Assembly (NCBI RefSeq): GCF_000158175.1
Contig: NZ_DS999411.1
Span: 605,009-669,008 of the forward strand
Length of the DNA: 64,000 bases
Origin: Luminiphilus syltensis NOR5-1B
Lineage (GTDB): Bacteria > Pseudomonadota > Gammaproteobacteria > Pseudomonadales > Halieaceae
Reading direction: 5' to 3'
The position numbers and the translations under genes were made by a program. Below the pieces are notes generated by a model. It searched no databases. It was not told the DNA's origin and was given only the letters and a program-made list of their open reading frames with translations. Positions 20,190 to 29,301 of this stretch are shown here, piece by piece. Position 1 is the first letter of the stretch. The number at the start of each line of letters is the position of its first letter.

Positions 20190-20963
20190 TCACGGTAACG
20201 GCTGACCCTCGGGAAAGCCCGCCGCGCGAAGCGCTGCCTGTGCCTGCGCCAGTGCAGCTGCATCACTGAATGGCCCGGCGCGAAGCCGATAGAGCCTACC
20301 ATGAGGGCCATCCACAGGACTCAGCTGCACCGGTGTTTCAATCACTGTGGCAATGCCGCTGGCGAGCTTTTCTGCCGATGCCTTGTTCGAGTAGGCACCG
20401 ATCTGCAGGTTACGGTAATCACCGTCCTCACTAAACCGTCGATCCTCCGCGCCTACCACCGACAGCGCCTCAACGATGACCGGCGCTGTGCCCTGGTTGG
20501 CGAATCCCAGCTTGACCGCAGCGCCATAGGAGAGATCGATGATTCGATTGTCGTGAAACGGTCCACGGTCGTTTACCCGGACGACCATGCTGCGGTTATT
20601 ATCCAGGTTAGTGACGCGGGCATAGCTTGGTATGGGCAGGGTTTTATGTGCGGCCGTCGCCGCATACACATCGAAAATCTCGCCGTTGGACGTCCTGCGA
20701 CCGTGGAATTTTGTGCCATACCAGGAGGCCGTACCCTTCTTGCGATAGCCCGCTGCGGAATCAAGCACGGTGTAAGTACGGCCATTCACAGTGTAAGGGC
20801 TGATATTCCCCGACAGCCGGATTGGATCGGGACGCACAACGGCGTCGGCCACCATCGCGGGATCGATCGGTGGCGGCGTACCATCACTGACGCCGTCATC
20901 CCCTGGCGGTGCGCCACCGCAGGCTGCCATCAACATCAGCAGTACTAGCGTGATTGACCTCAC
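20190..20963 (-). CDS. rlpA: RlpA septal-ring lytic transglycosylase (DPBB + SPOR)
   Basis: The 257-residue lipoprotein has a lipobox ending at Cys15 (LMAACGG), a double-psi beta-barrel domain (GTASWYGTKFHGRRTSNGEI and VRVNDRGPFHDNRIIDLSYG) and a C-terminal SPOR domain (NLQIGAYSNKASAEKLA) that binds denuded septal glycan. RlpA cleaves glycan strands lacking stem peptides. Its start overlaps the mltB stop by 4 bases. Confidence 0.95.
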   Translation of the reverse strand: MRSITLVLLMLMAACGGAPPGDDGVSDGTPPPIDPAMVADAVVRPDPIRLSGNISPYTVNGRTYTVLDSAAGYRKKGTASWYGTKFHGRRTSNGEIFDVYAATAAHKTLPIPSYARVTNLDNNRSMVVRVNDRGPFHDNRIIDLSYGAAVKLGFANQGTAPVIVEALSVVGAEDRRFSEDGDYRNLQIGAYSNKASAEKLASGIATVIETPVQLSPVDGPHGRLYRLRAGPFSDAAALAQAQAALRAAGFPEGQPLP

Positions 20964-21955
20964 TGGGACCGCATCGCCTCGGCAATGGCTTCGCTCAGTT
21001 GCCAGACACTCAATGCATACATCGAACTGTGGTTGTACCGGGTGATGACGTAGAAATTATGCAATCCCATCCAGTACTCCGGTCCGTTCTTACCCTCAAG
21101 TTTCATCGCTGTGGCGGCGTCATCGACGAACACCTCACCGAGCGGCTCGAAGCCCATTTCAATAAGCTCGGATACGGTGAAACGAGGCTTCAACCCACCG
21201 CCAAACACCTCGGGGGACGCCTTATCACCGGAGGCGGGAACCACCACTTTTCGCCCTGCCCGCCAGCCGTGCTCGATAAAGTAGTTGGCCACACTGGCGA
21301 TGGCGTCGGACGGGTTTTCCCAGATATCGATGACCTCATCACCGTCGTAATCCACGGCATACGCCCGGTAACTGCTCGGCATAAACTGACCGAAACCCAT
21401 CGCTCCGGCATAGGAGCCTTTCAGCTGAAGCGGATCCTTACCTGATTCCCAGGCTAGAACCAGGAAATTTTCAAGCTCGGACGTAAAAAATTCGGACCGC
21501 TTGGGGTAGTCAAATGCCAATGTCGCCAGTGCATCGACCACACGATAACTCCCGGCAATACGGCCGTAGTAGGTTTCCACACCGATAATGGCCGTAATGA
21601 TCTCCACCGGCACTCCGGTATCAGCGGCGACCGTCGACAACACATCGGCGTGTTGGGCGGCGAACTCCACCCCCGCGTCGATCCGCTTCTGCGTCATAAA
21701 AATATCGCGATATTCGTGCCAGGGTTTGGTTTTTTCAGCCGGGCGCGACATGGCATCGAGGATGCTTTGCTGGCGTGACGCCGCGGCGATGACAGACTCC
21801 GCCCACTCTCGATCCACACCCTCGGCAACCGCCGCATCCACCACAGCGACACCGGCGGGCTGGGAGGCATAGTCTCCAGCCAGCAACCGCTGCGAAGCAC
21901 CACAGCCGAGCACAAACACCAGTGTGGCCGTCACGGTTAGTACCCGATAGTTCAT
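20960..21955 (-). CDS. mltB: Membrane-bound lytic murein transglycosylase B
   Basis: The 331-residue lipoprotein starts at ATG 21955, where AAAGGAG is correctly spaced; an ATG seven codons upstream is less likely. The lipobox is VLGC (Cys18). The MltB-type domain shows the catalytic Glu in AIIGVETYYGR and YAGAMGFGQFMPSSYRAYAV. It is coupled to rlpA by an ATGA overlap and lies about 90 bases after rodA. Confidence 0.95.
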   Translation of the reverse strand: MNYRVLTVTATLVFVLGCGASQRLLAGDYASQPAGVAVVDAAVAEGVDREWAESVIAAASRQQSILDAMSRPAEKTKPWHEYRDIFMTQKRIDAGVEFAAQHADVLSTVAADTGVPVEIITAIIGVETYYGRIAGSYRVVDALATLAFDYPKRSEFFTSELENFLVLAWESGKDPLQLKGSYAGAMGFGQFMPSSYRAYAVDYDGDEVIDIWENPSDAIASVANYFIEHGWRAGRKVVVPASGDKASPEVFGGGLKPRFTVSELIEMGFEPLGEVFVDDAATAMKLEGKNGPEYWMGLHNFYVITRYNHSSMYALSVWQLSEAIAEAMRSQ

Positions 21956-22000
21956 CCTGACTCCTTTATCCTTCACTTACTGCCCAATACTCCAGTACGG

Positions 22001-22051
22001 TCATTGCACGGCTGTCATTGCACGGCTGTCATTGCACGGCTGTCATTGCAC
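22001..22051. repeat. 14-bp tandem repeat over the rodA stop codon (3.6 copies)
   Basis: Units of GGCTGTCATTGCAC occupy 22010-22023, 22024-22037 and 22038-22051 without change, with a partial unit at 22001-22009. Read on the minus strand, the first copy holds the last codons and the TGA stop of rodA; the others extend into the rodA-mltB gap. This looks like slippage-generated duplication of the gene end. Confidence 0.95.
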
Positions 22052-23182
22052 GATAATGCGCCGCTCGGTACTGATTGCCATCAGGACGCCAAAACCGAGC
22101 ATCAGTGTTACCACCGACGTGCCGCCAAAACTGATTAGCGGCAGCGGCACACCCACCACCGGGAGTATGCCTGCAACCATACCCATATTGACGAATATAT
22201 AGACGAAAAATGTGAGCGTAATGGCACCTGCCAGTAGCCGACCGAATGCACTCTGGGCATGCAGGCCAATCCAGAAGCCGCGCAATACCAGCAGCAGATA
22301 AACGCCGAGTAGTGCCAGTACGCCCTGCAGTCCAAACTCCTCCGCCAGCACCGCAATGATGAAGTCGGTCTGGCTTTCAGGCAGAAAATCGAGGTGGGAT
22401 TGCGTGCCCTCAAGCCAGCCCTTTCCGTTCCATCCCCCGGAGCCAATGGCGGTTTTAGACTGGATGATGTTCCAGCCCGCACCCAGCTTATCGGACTCGG
22501 GGTCGAGCAGCGTCAGAATACGCTGCTTCTGATAATCCTTCAGCAGAAACAGCCAGGCCGGCCACGCGGAGGCGACAAAGAGCGCGACAGCGCCCCCGAT
22601 GTAAAGCCAACTGATACCAGCCATAAAAATAACAAAAAGGCCACTGGCGGCGACCAGCAGTGAAGTGCCCAGATCGGGCTGGATCACAATCAGTCCAGCG
22701 GGCAATGCGACAAGCAGCAAAGATCCGATCAGAGGCAGGGGCCGAGGAGGAATCGTGTAGCGACTGAACCACCAGGCAATCATCAGTGGCATCGCCAACT
22801 TCATAATCTCTGAGGGCTGAAAACGGATAACAGATAGATCCAGCCAACGCTGCGCACCCTTGGCACCCACGCCGAAAAAGGGTACCGCCACCAATAGCAT
22901 CAGGCCCATAGCATAGAATACCACCGCCCATCGCCGGTAGGTCTCGATACCGATCTGGGCCGCCGCCAACATGACAATAAAACCGATCACGAAATTACGC
23001 ACCTGGCGCATTACGGTATCGACGTGCTCATTAGACGCGCTATAGAGCACCACCAGGCCACCGGCGACCAGCGCCAGCAGAGGGATTAGCAGGTAGGCAT
23101 CAATGTGCAGGAATTGCAGCACGGTTTTACGTCGAGAAAAATCGCGCTCTGAGCCCGGTAGAGACCGCTCGTAATCAGCCAT
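22043..23182 (-). CDS. rodA: Peptidoglycan glycosyltransferase RodA (SEDS)
   Basis: The 379-residue polytopic protein (about ten membrane helices) carries SEDS motifs: RWLDLSVIRFQPSEIMKLAM and, near the C-terminus, GILPVVGVPLPLISFGGTS. The start at 23182 is chosen for the GGAGG 9-14 bases upstream and the family N-terminus. It overlaps mrdA by 8 bases. RodA polymerises glycan in the elongasome together with PBP2. Confidence 0.96.
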   Translation of the reverse strand: MADYERSLPGSERDFSRRKTVLQFLHIDAYLLIPLLALVAGGLVVLYSASNEHVDTVMRQVRNFVIGFIVMLAAAQIGIETYRRWAVVFYAMGLMLLVAVPFFGVGAKGAQRWLDLSVIRFQPSEIMKLAMPLMIAWWFSRYTIPPRPLPLIGSLLLVALPAGLIVIQPDLGTSLLVAASGLFVIFMAGISWLYIGGAVALFVASAWPAWLFLLKDYQKQRILTLLDPESDKLGAGWNIIQSKTAIGSGGWNGKGWLEGTQSHLDFLPESQTDFIIAVLAEEFGLQGVLALLGVYLLLVLRGFWIGLHAQSAFGRLLAGAITLTFFVYIFVNMGMVAGILPVVGVPLPLISFGGTSVVTLMLGFGVLMAISTERRIIVQ

Positions 23183-25022
23183 CGGCAATACCTCCGAACC
23201 AGGCGTCCATGACCTTTCGTGCGACCGGATAAGCGGCACTACTGCCACCTCCATTCTCAGCAAGCACTGCCACCACAATCTCGGGATCGTCCACCGGGGC
23301 AAAGGCAACGAATAAACCGTGGTTGCGATGTCGCTCTGCGATGGCATCCTCGTCGTAAACCGCGTCCTGCGCGATGCCGATGACCTGGGACGTCCCCGTT
23401 TTTCCGGCGATCGTGTAAGACGCGCCCTTGCCGATGGCTCGCGCCGTTCCACGGCGACTGTGCACCACATCCATCATGCCGGCGATCACCGCAGACCAGT
23501 CTTTCTCTGACGCCGTCAGCGGCTTTCGCAGCAGGAACCCCACGGGCTGGTTGTCGATTCGACGCACCAGCGACGGGACACGACTTGTCCCCCGATTGGC
23601 CAGTACCATGGTGGCCTGGGCCAGTTGCACCGGCGTCGCGAGCATATAGCCCTGACCAATCCCTGCACTCAGGGTTTCACCGGGATACCAGGGCTGCCCC
23701 AGATAACCCCGCTTCCATTCTCTATTGGGCAGTATGCCCGCCTTTTCACTGGTAATGTCGATTCCCGTTTTTTCACCAAATCCGTAAGGTTTGAGGGACT
23801 GTGCGAGTCGGTCAATACCCATACGCCGGGCGAGATCGTAGTAGTAGACGTCGCAGGATTCTGCGATCGCCATCTTGAGATCGACCTCGGGAGCGTGACC
23901 AGTGCCACGAATACGCAATATCCAGTCTCGATAGCGACGAGAATCTCCCGGAATCCGATACCAACCCGGGTCGGGTACGGTGCTCTCGGGGGTAACCAGT
24001 CCGAGTTTCAACCCGGCAAGCCCCAGCATGGGCTTTACCGTTGAGCCCGGCGGATATTGGCCCTGGACCGCGCGATTCAGAAGCGGCGTGTCGGGCGAAT
24101 CGCGCAAAGCCGCATAATCGCGACTGCTGATGCCGTTCACGAATAAATTGCTGTCAAAGCCGGGGTTGGATACCAAGGCCAGAACACCGCCGGTTCGCGG
24201 GTCCATTGCCACGACGGCTCCACGCTGCTCTCCCAGCGCATCGTAGGCGGCGCGCTGTAAATCGAGATCGAGGTGCAGCCGCAGGATCGCACCGTCTTTT
24301 GGAGGTTGTTTGTCGAGCACGCGGAGAACGCGTCCGTGCGCGTTGGCCTCGACATTCTGGTAACCGACCTGACCGTGCAGGATTGCTTCATAGCGCCGCT
24401 CCAGACCGACCTTGCCAATATGGAGCGTGCCGCTGTAATTCGCCGCATCAATGCGAGCGGCTTCGCGCTCATTGATACGTCCGACATAACCCACGACATG
24501 ACTGAGCAAGTCACCGTGCGGGTAATAGCGAGTCAATTGCGCCTCAATGGTCACCCCGGGCAGGTCATGGCGGTTGACCGCGATTATTGCCTGCTCGGTA
24601 TCGGTCAACTGCAGCTTGAGCGGCACCGGTTCGTAGGGCCTGCGGCGATGTCGTCGCGATTCGAATCGCGCCAGGTCCTCAAGTTCAATAACGATTAATT
24701 CGCCGAGTCGATCGAGCAGTCGATCGATGTCATCGGCGCGCTCAATCACGATCGACAAACGATGCGAGGGCTTATTGGTCGCCAGCAGTCGACCCTTGCG
24801 ATCCATAATCAGGCCACGGGTCGGTGGAATCGGCTCGAGCCGGACGCGGTTGCGATCGGATTCGGTGAGGAACTGCTCGTAGTTGGTGATCTGAAGCGAG
24901 TAATACCGGGCAACCAGCCCGACCATCAGGGCCGTCACCAACAACCCTGCCAGCAGCACCCGGCCGGTATTGATGCTTGATTCGCGGCCTGTGTCCCGCA
25001 GGGAATCGCGCTCACCGAGCAT
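23175..25022 (-). CDS. mrdA: Penicillin-binding protein 2
   Basis: This 615-residue class B PBP has a single N-terminal membrane helix (about residues 22-42), a dimerisation domain and a transpeptidase domain with SxxK in PPGSTVKPML, SxN-type motif ESCDVYYYDLA and KTG in IAGKTGTSQV. It crosslinks side-wall peptidoglycan with RodA. Gene order rlmH-mrdA-rodA is canonical, with a 3-base gap from rlmH. Confidence 0.97.
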   Translation of the reverse strand: MLGERDSLRDTGRESSINTGRVLLAGLLVTALMVGLVARYYSLQITNYEQFLTESDRNRVRLEPIPPTRGLIMDRKGRLLATNKPSHRLSIVIERADDIDRLLDRLGELIVIELEDLARFESRRHRRRPYEPVPLKLQLTDTEQAIIAVNRHDLPGVTIEAQLTRYYPHGDLLSHVVGYVGRINEREAARIDAANYSGTLHIGKVGLERRYEAILHGQVGYQNVEANAHGRVLRVLDKQPPKDGAILRLHLDLDLQRAAYDALGEQRGAVVAMDPRTGGVLALVSNPGFDSNLFVNGISSRDYAALRDSPDTPLLNRAVQGQYPPGSTVKPMLGLAGLKLGLVTPESTVPDPGWYRIPGDSRRYRDWILRIRGTGHAPEVDLKMAIAESCDVYYYDLARRMGIDRLAQSLKPYGFGEKTGIDITSEKAGILPNREWKRGYLGQPWYPGETLSAGIGQGYMLATPVQLAQATMVLANRGTSRVPSLVRRIDNQPVGFLLRKPLTASEKDWSAVIAGMMDVVHSRRGTARAIGKGASYTIAGKTGTSQVIGIAQDAVYDEDAIAERHRNHGLFVAFAPVDDPEIVVAVLAENGGGSSAAYPVARKVMDAWFGGIADG

Positions 25023-25025
25023 GCA

Positions 25026-25493
25026 TCAGGCCCGGTGGTAGGGGTGTTGTGCGTTGATCGACCACGCTCGATACAACTGTTCTGCCAAAATCACCCTGAC
25101 CAGTGGGTGCGGCAATGTGATGCGACCGAGAGACCATTGGGCAGTGGCGCTCTGCCCGAGTTCGGGATCGATACCGTCGGGGCCACCAATCACAATGGCC
25201 GCCGATTCACCGTTCAGCTGCCAACGGGCAATCTGTGCCGCTATGGCTTCGGTGGACACCAGGGTACCACCCACGTCGAGCACGACGAGATGCTCTCGCG
25301 GTTTAATCTGGCGACGGATCGCGTCGGCCTCGGCCGCCATCAAGCGCTGCGGCGCGTCGCCCTGCCGCTTGGCCGGTGGAATGCTGTGCCAGCTTACCTT
25401 GAAGTCGCGGGGCAACCGCTTCTGGTACTCATCGACCCCTGTATCGACCCACCGCGGCATCTTCGCACCTACTGCGAGGACGCGAATCGCCAT
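25026..25493 (-). CDS. rlmH: 23S rRNA (pseudouridine1915-N3)-methyltransferase RlmH
   Basis: The 155-residue SPOUT enzyme begins [13 protein letters not shown] and has the SAM-binding trefoil-knot region IVIGGPDGIDPEL and the C-terminal LPHPLVRVILAEQLYRAWSI. The ATG at 25493 is chosen over the open upstream frame; it overlaps the rsfS stop. It methylates Psi1915 in helix 69 of 23S rRNA. Confidence 0.96.
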   Translation of the reverse strand: MAIRVLAVGAKMPRWVDTGVDEYQKRLPRDFKVSWHSIPPAKRQGDAPQRLMAAEADAIRRQIKPREHLVVLDVGGTLVSTEAIAAQIARWQLNGESAAIVIGGPDGIDPELGQSATAQWSLGRITLPHPLVRVILAEQLYRAWSINAQHPYHRA

Positions 25494-25849
25494 CAGCCCG
25501 GTGCGGGGGCGGCTGCAGACCACAGCCGCTCCAGGTCGTAAAAGCCGCGTGTAGCGGGCTGCATAACATGGACCACAACATCGCCAAAATCGACCAGTAC
25601 CCACTCCCCGGCATTCTGGCCCTCGACCCCAATGGGTCGGGCACCCTGCTCCTTGGCGGTAACAATGACGTTGTCCGCCAGCGACTTCACATGCCGCGAT
25701 GATGTACCGCTGGCAATCACGAGGAAGTCCATCACCGAAGATACCGAGCGGACGTCTATGACCACAGGCTCAACCGCCTTGAGATCGTTGAGCGCTGACA
25801 ATGCCAATGCTGATAGTTCGTCGCCGTGGGGGATGCTGTCTTCAGTCAC
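25493..25849 (-). CDS. rsfS: Ribosome silencing factor RsfS
   Basis: The 118-residue protein shows the DUF143/RsfS pattern: [32 protein letters not shown] and [16 protein letters not shown]. It binds uL14 and blocks subunit joining in nutrient-poor conditions. It overlaps nadD by 4 bases upstream and touches rlmH downstream. Confidence 0.95.
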   Translation of the reverse strand: MTEDSIPHGDELSALALSALNDLKAVEPVVIDVRSVSSVMDFLVIASGTSSRHVKSLADNVIVTAKEQGARPIGVEGQNAGEWVLVDFGDVVVHVMQPATRGFYDLERLWSAAAPAPG

Positions 25850-26505
25850 GGCTTCCCCGGGGCTTTGGTAAATGAGTAGAGATCATGCATGGCAATATAC
25901 TCGATAACGGGGTCCGGCAGTAGAAATCGAACATCGCTACCACTAGTTAGTCGCTCCCGAAGGTCGGTCGACGATACGGTCAAGGGCGGCTGCCGTATCA
26001 TCGCAATACGGCCATGGGCACTGTTACGAAGCGTTCCGGCAGCGGCGTTGTGCGCCTCTAGCCAGGCACTGACACCGTCGGGAACCCCGCCGATACCGGT
26101 TGCCCGTTCAAGGATGGCGACGTTGGCCAGTGAGAGCAGGGTTTGCCAGCGGGACCAGCGATCGAGGCTGCACAGGGAATCGCTACCCATAATAAAGGTC
26201 AGCGACACGTGATCGCCCAACTCCGAACGCCATTCCCGCAACGTGTCAACGGTGTAGGACGGGCCTTCACGCCTGAGCTCCCTATCGTCCAATTCAAACC
26301 CCGGGACCCCACGAATGGCCAACTCAACCATCGCCGCGCGATGCCGGGGGGTGACCGTGGGTGCGTCTTTCAACGGCGGGGCAGCGGCCGGCAGCAGAAC
26401 GAGACGCTCCAATCCCAGTCGCTCTCGGGCCTCAATCGCCCCGCGAAGATGGCCAATATGTATTGGGTTAAAGGTGCCGCCCAGAATGCCAATTGCGGTC
26501 GCCAT
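25846..26505 (-). CDS. nadD: Nicotinate-nucleotide adenylyltransferase NadD
   Basis: The 219-residue enzyme has the nucleotidyltransferase signature [16 protein letters not shown] at the N-terminus, [14 protein letters not shown] in the middle and the C-terminal SSTDLRERL motif. It adenylates NaMN to deamido-NAD. It immediately follows proA (no gap) and overlaps rsfS by 4 bases. Confidence 0.96.
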   Translation of the reverse strand: MATAIGILGGTFNPIHIGHLRGAIEARERLGLERLVLLPAAAPPLKDAPTVTPRHRAAMVELAIRGVPGFELDDRELRREGPSYTVDTLREWRSELGDHVSLTFIMGSDSLCSLDRWSRWQTLLSLANVAILERATGIGGVPDGVSAWLEAHNAAAGTLRNSAHGRIAMIRQPPLTVSSTDLRERLTSGSDVRFLLPDPVIEYIAMHDLYSFTKAPGKP

Positions 26506-27759
26506 TTAACTGCGCACGTGTCCCTCGCCAAAAACAACGTACTTCTGCGAGGTTAATCCCTCGAGGCCAACCGGTCCGCGAGCATGGAACTTATCCGTGG
26601 AAATGCCGATCTCGGCGCCCAGTCCGTATTCGAAGCCATCGGCGAAACGGGTCGATGCATTGACCATGACGGAACTGGAATCAACCTCGCGAAGAAAACG
26701 CATCGCGCGACCGTGGTGCTCGGTGACAATGCTCTCGGTGTGGCCCGATCCGTAGCGCGCAATGTGCTCCATGGCGTCTTCGAGATCGTCAACCACACGA
26801 ATCGAGAGAATCGGAGCGAGATACTCGGTGCCCCAATCTTCTTCGGTAGCGTCGATGGCGATAGCAGGAGCAATCTTTCGGCTCCGGGGGCAACCCCTTA
26901 ACTCCACTCCTCGCTGCTGCAGGGCATCGACCAATCCCGGGAGTAGCGACTGCATGCCCTGCGACACCAGGAGTGTTTCCATGGTATTGCAGGTGCCGTA
27001 GCGCTGGGTTTTAGCGTTCAGCGCAATGGCCGGCCATCGCGGGGTCGGCGCTGTCATCGATGTAGACGTGGCAAATACGTCAAGATGCTTGATGACCGGC
27101 ACCCTGGCGTCGGCCGCGACGCGCTCGATCAGCCCCTTGCCCCCACGGGGTATGATCACATCCACCGCCTCGGGGGCGGCAATTAATGCGCCGACGACGG
27201 CCCGGTCGGTGACCTGAACCACCTGCACCGCCGACTTATCAAGCCCAGCCTGCTCAAGACCGCTCTCTATCAGCGCGCCGAGAAACCGATTGCTGTCGAT
27301 CGCCTCGGAACCGCCGCGCAAAATCACCGCATTGCCCGACTTGAGGCACAGGCTCGCGGCCTCAACCGTTACATTCGGACGCGACTCATAAATCATCCCG
27401 ACCACCCCAAGCGGCACCCGCATTTTGCCCACGCGGATTCCAGAATCCATGGTACGCACGTCATCCATGGCGCCCACCGGATCGGCCAATGACGCCACCT
27501 GTTCCAGGCTGAGCAGCAAGTCGTCGATACGCGCCGGCGTCAATTCGAGTCGGTCCAGTAACGCCGGGTCAAGGCCCGTGCTTCTGCCGCGCTCGAGATC
27601 CTTTTGATTGGCTTCCAGCAAGCCTGTGCGGTGATCTGATATCGCCGCGCCAATGGCAGCCAACGCCTGGTTGCGCACTGCCACAGGCGCCGCCGCCAGT
27701 TGCCGCGCTGCGACTCTCGCATTGTTTCCAAGTTCGGCGACCAGGGTTTTCGGGTCCAT
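26506..27759 (-). CDS. proA: Gamma-glutamyl phosphate reductase, with an internal out-of-frame block
   Basis: The 417-residue aldehyde-dehydrogenase-fold enzyme performs the second step of proline synthesis. Landmarks are [19 protein letters not shown], the catalytic Cys257 in [12 protein letters not shown] and [10 protein letters not shown]. Residues about 228-243 ([16 protein letters not shown]) are foreign to the family; the +1 reading of the same bases gives [16 protein letters not shown], the conserved block. One base is missing near 27078 and one is extra near 27030, so the frame is restored. Confidence 0.94.
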   Translation of the reverse strand: MDPKTLVAELGNNARVAARQLAAAPVAVRNQALAAIGAAISDHRTGLLEANQKDLERGRSTGLDPALLDRLELTPARIDDLLLSLEQVASLADPVGAMDDVRTMDSGIRVGKMRVPLGVVGMIYESRPNVTVEAASLCLKSGNAVILRGGSEAIDSNRFLGALIESGLEQAGLDKSAVQVVQVTDRAVVGALIAAPEAVDVIIPRGGKGLIERVAADARVPVIKHLDVFATSTSMTAPTPRWPAIALNAKTQRYGTCNTMETLLVSQGMQSLLPGLVDALQQRGVELRGCPRSRKIAPAIAIDATEEDWGTEYLAPILSIRVVDDLEDAMEHIARYGSGHTESIVTEHHGRAMRFLREVDSSSVMVNASTRFADGFEYGLGAEIGISTDKFHARGPVGLEGLTSQKYVVFGEGHVRS

Positions 27760-27896
27760 TTTCAGTCCTCTTTTCCAGCGCGCAGTATAAGGGGTGCCGC
27801 CCGCGATGTAAGGCGCCGGAGTACCTTTATGGAGTGCGTCGTGTGCAGGGCCCGACGCGGCACGATGGGGGCTGGTTTACCGCGCCATAAATTTTG

Positions 27897-27925
27897 TTGA
27901 CAATCATTCTCAATCGCATTAACTT
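27897..27925 (+). promoter_or_regulatory. bfd promoter overlapped by a Fur-box-like site
   Basis: TTGACA (27897-27902), a 17-base spacer and TAACTT (27920-27925) form a strong sigma70-like promoter. The 15-mer TGACAATCATTCTCA at 27898-27912 matches the 7-1-7 Fur core TGATAATnATTATCA at all but two defined positions, so Fur would occlude the -35. Transcription would begin about at the bfd ATG (27933). Confidence 0.7.
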
Positions 27926-27932
27926 TAATCGC

Positions 27933-28148
27933 ATGTACGTATGCGTCTGCAAAAAGGTGTCGGATCGAGCGATCGCAAAAGCGGTTGCCGGTGGCGCGCG
28001 GTCGTTCCGTGAAGTGCGCGACGAGCTGGGCGTATCCACCCAGTGTGGCAAGTGCACTTCACTCGCCCGAGAAGTGGTTTCCGACTGCATCGAAGCCAGC
28101 GAAAAGAGCAACAACTTCTACGATGCCGGCGGCTTCGCCACCGCCTGA
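27933..28148 (+). CDS. bfd: Bacterioferritin-associated ferredoxin Bfd
   Basis: The 71-residue [2Fe-2S] protein begins MYVCVCKKVSDRAI and has the four ligand cysteines in CVC and TQCGKC. Bfd donates electrons to bacterioferritin to release iron. No Shine-Dalgarno is visible before the ATG at 27933, and the predicted transcription start falls on the ATG, so the message may be leaderless. bfr follows 127 bases downstream on the same strand. Confidence 0.93.
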   Translation: MYVCVCKKVSDRAIAKAVAGGARSFREVRDELGVSTQCGKCTSLAREVVSDCIEASEKSNNFYDAGGFATA

Positions 28149-28167
28149 GTGCAGTCAATAATCACTC

Positions 28168-28182
28168 TGATTATCATTATTT
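28168..28182. promoter_or_regulatory. Second Fur-box-like site, between bfd and bfr
   Basis: TGATTATCATTATTT agrees with the 7-1-7 Fur core at most positions, missing mainly at its right end. It lies about 35 bases upstream of the proposed bfr -35, a place more suited to activation or to a separate small transcript than to simple blocking of bfr. Confidence 0.5.
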
Positions 28183-28217
28183 TTTCTTAAATTTCAGAAA
28201 CTTACGCAGACGATCAG

Positions 28218-28246
28218 TTGCAGCACGCGCGCGACAGTCGTTACAC
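28218..28246 (+). promoter_or_regulatory. Candidate bfr promoter
   Basis: TTGCAG (28218-28223), 17 bases, then TTACAC (28241-28246). The spacing is ideal and a GGAGG ribosome binding site (28263-28267) follows before the GTG start. Confidence 0.5.
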
Positions 28247-28275
28247 TGCGGTCTTAATACACCGGAGGCACAACC

Positions 28276-28761
28276 GTGAAAGGCGACGCAAAAGTAATCG
28301 AGTATTTGAATAAAGTTCTGGGCAATGAGCTCGTGGCCATCAATCAGTATTTCCTGCACGCGAAGATGTACAAGGACTGGGGCCTGACCGAACTCGGCGA
28401 GCACGAGTACCACGAATCCATCGATGAGATGAAGCACGCCGATGAGCTGACCGAACGCATTCTTTTTCTTGAGGGTCTGCCAAATTTGCAGGACCTGGGT
28501 AAATTACTGATTGGTGAGACGCCCCGTGAAATGCTCGAATGCGATCTTAAGCTGGAGCATATCGCCCACGTCGACCTGAAAGAAGGCATTGCTCATTGCG
28601 AGACAGTGGGTGACTTCGTCTCCCGGGACTTGCTGCTGAGGATTCTCGACGCCGAAGAAGAGCACATCGACTGGCTCGAGACCCAGATATCACTCATGGA
28701 TCGTGTCGGAGAGCAGAATTATCTCCAGACCGCCATGAAGACCGTCAAGCCTGACGAATAA
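28276..28761 (+). CDS. bfr: Bacterioferritin
   Basis: The 161-residue four-helix protein starts at GTG 28276 with GGAGG 8 bases upstream. All ferroxidase ligands are present (E18, E51, H54, E94, E127, H130), as is the heme ligand M52 in IDEMKHADE. Twenty-four subunits would form an iron-storing shell with inter-subunit heme. It pairs with bfd and is followed by a strong terminator. Confidence 0.97.
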   Translation: MKGDAKVIEYLNKVLGNELVAINQYFLHAKMYKDWGLTELGEHEYHESIDEMKHADELTERILFLEGLPNLQDLGKLLIGETPREMLECDLKLEHIAHVDLKEGIAHCETVGDFVSRDLLLRILDAEEEHIDWLETQISLMDRVGEQNYLQTAMKTVKPDE

Positions 28762-28785
28762 TGGGCAGTTGGTGAAATAAAAAAA

Positions 28786-28808
28786 GGCGGGAATTCCCGC
28801 CTTTTTTG
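28786..28808. terminator. Rho-independent terminator between bfr and grxD
   Basis: The perfect hairpin GGCGGGAA/TTCCCGCC (28786-28801) is flanked by an A-run on the left and a T-run on the right, so it can end both the plus-strand bfr message and the convergent minus-strand grxD message. Confidence 0.9.
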
Positions 28809-28839
28809 CGTCTGGCGGATGCCAGACTTCAGCGGGCTG

Positions 28840-29160
28840 TTACTCGGACTCCGGCGCCCCCGCCACTACTTCACTGAGCTCGCCGGCTTCGTGCATCTCA
28901 CAAACGATGTCACAACCGCCCACCAATTCGCCATCAACCCATAATTGGGGAAACGTGGGCCAGTTGCCGTACTGGGGAAGATTGGCGCGAATTTCCGGAT
29001 TCGATAGCACGTCGACATAGGCAAACCGCTCACCGCACGCCATCAGCGCCTGCACCGTTCTCGCCGAAAAGCCACATTGGGGCTGATTGGGCGAACCCTT
29101 CATGTACAGAATCACACGGTTATTGCTGATCTGATCCTTGATAGTCTCTATAACGTCCAT
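28840..29160 (-). CDS. grxD: Monothiol glutaredoxin (Grx4/GrxD type)
   Basis: The 106-residue protein has the CGFS active site with Cys29 (SPNQPQCGFSARTV), the WPTFPQLWVDGELVGG segment and the CD motif GGCDIV that binds glutathione. Grx4 dimers carry a glutathione-ligated [2Fe-2S] cluster used in Fe-S transfer and iron signalling. The position beside bfd-bfr forms a small iron-handling neighbourhood. Confidence 0.95.
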   Translation of the reverse strand: MDVIETIKDQISNNRVILYMKGSPNQPQCGFSARTVQALMACGERFAYVDVLSNPEIRANLPQYGNWPTFPQLWVDGELVGGCDIVCEMHEAGELSEVVAGAPESE

Positions 29161-29301
29161 AACGCTTCCTCAACAAAAATGTTCAATGTCCTAGTGTAAT
29201 AGGTTGTGGTGCCAAGGTGTTAATTCAAGCGGCGGGTGTTTCGCGGGCACCGCTTAATCGGTATGCTTCAGCGCTCTTTTTTCTAAGGTTTGGTTTTCTT
29301 C

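Noticed and set aside
22001-22051. CRISPR array
   Set aside because: Units are direct tandem copies with no spacers; the same holds for 60679-60758.
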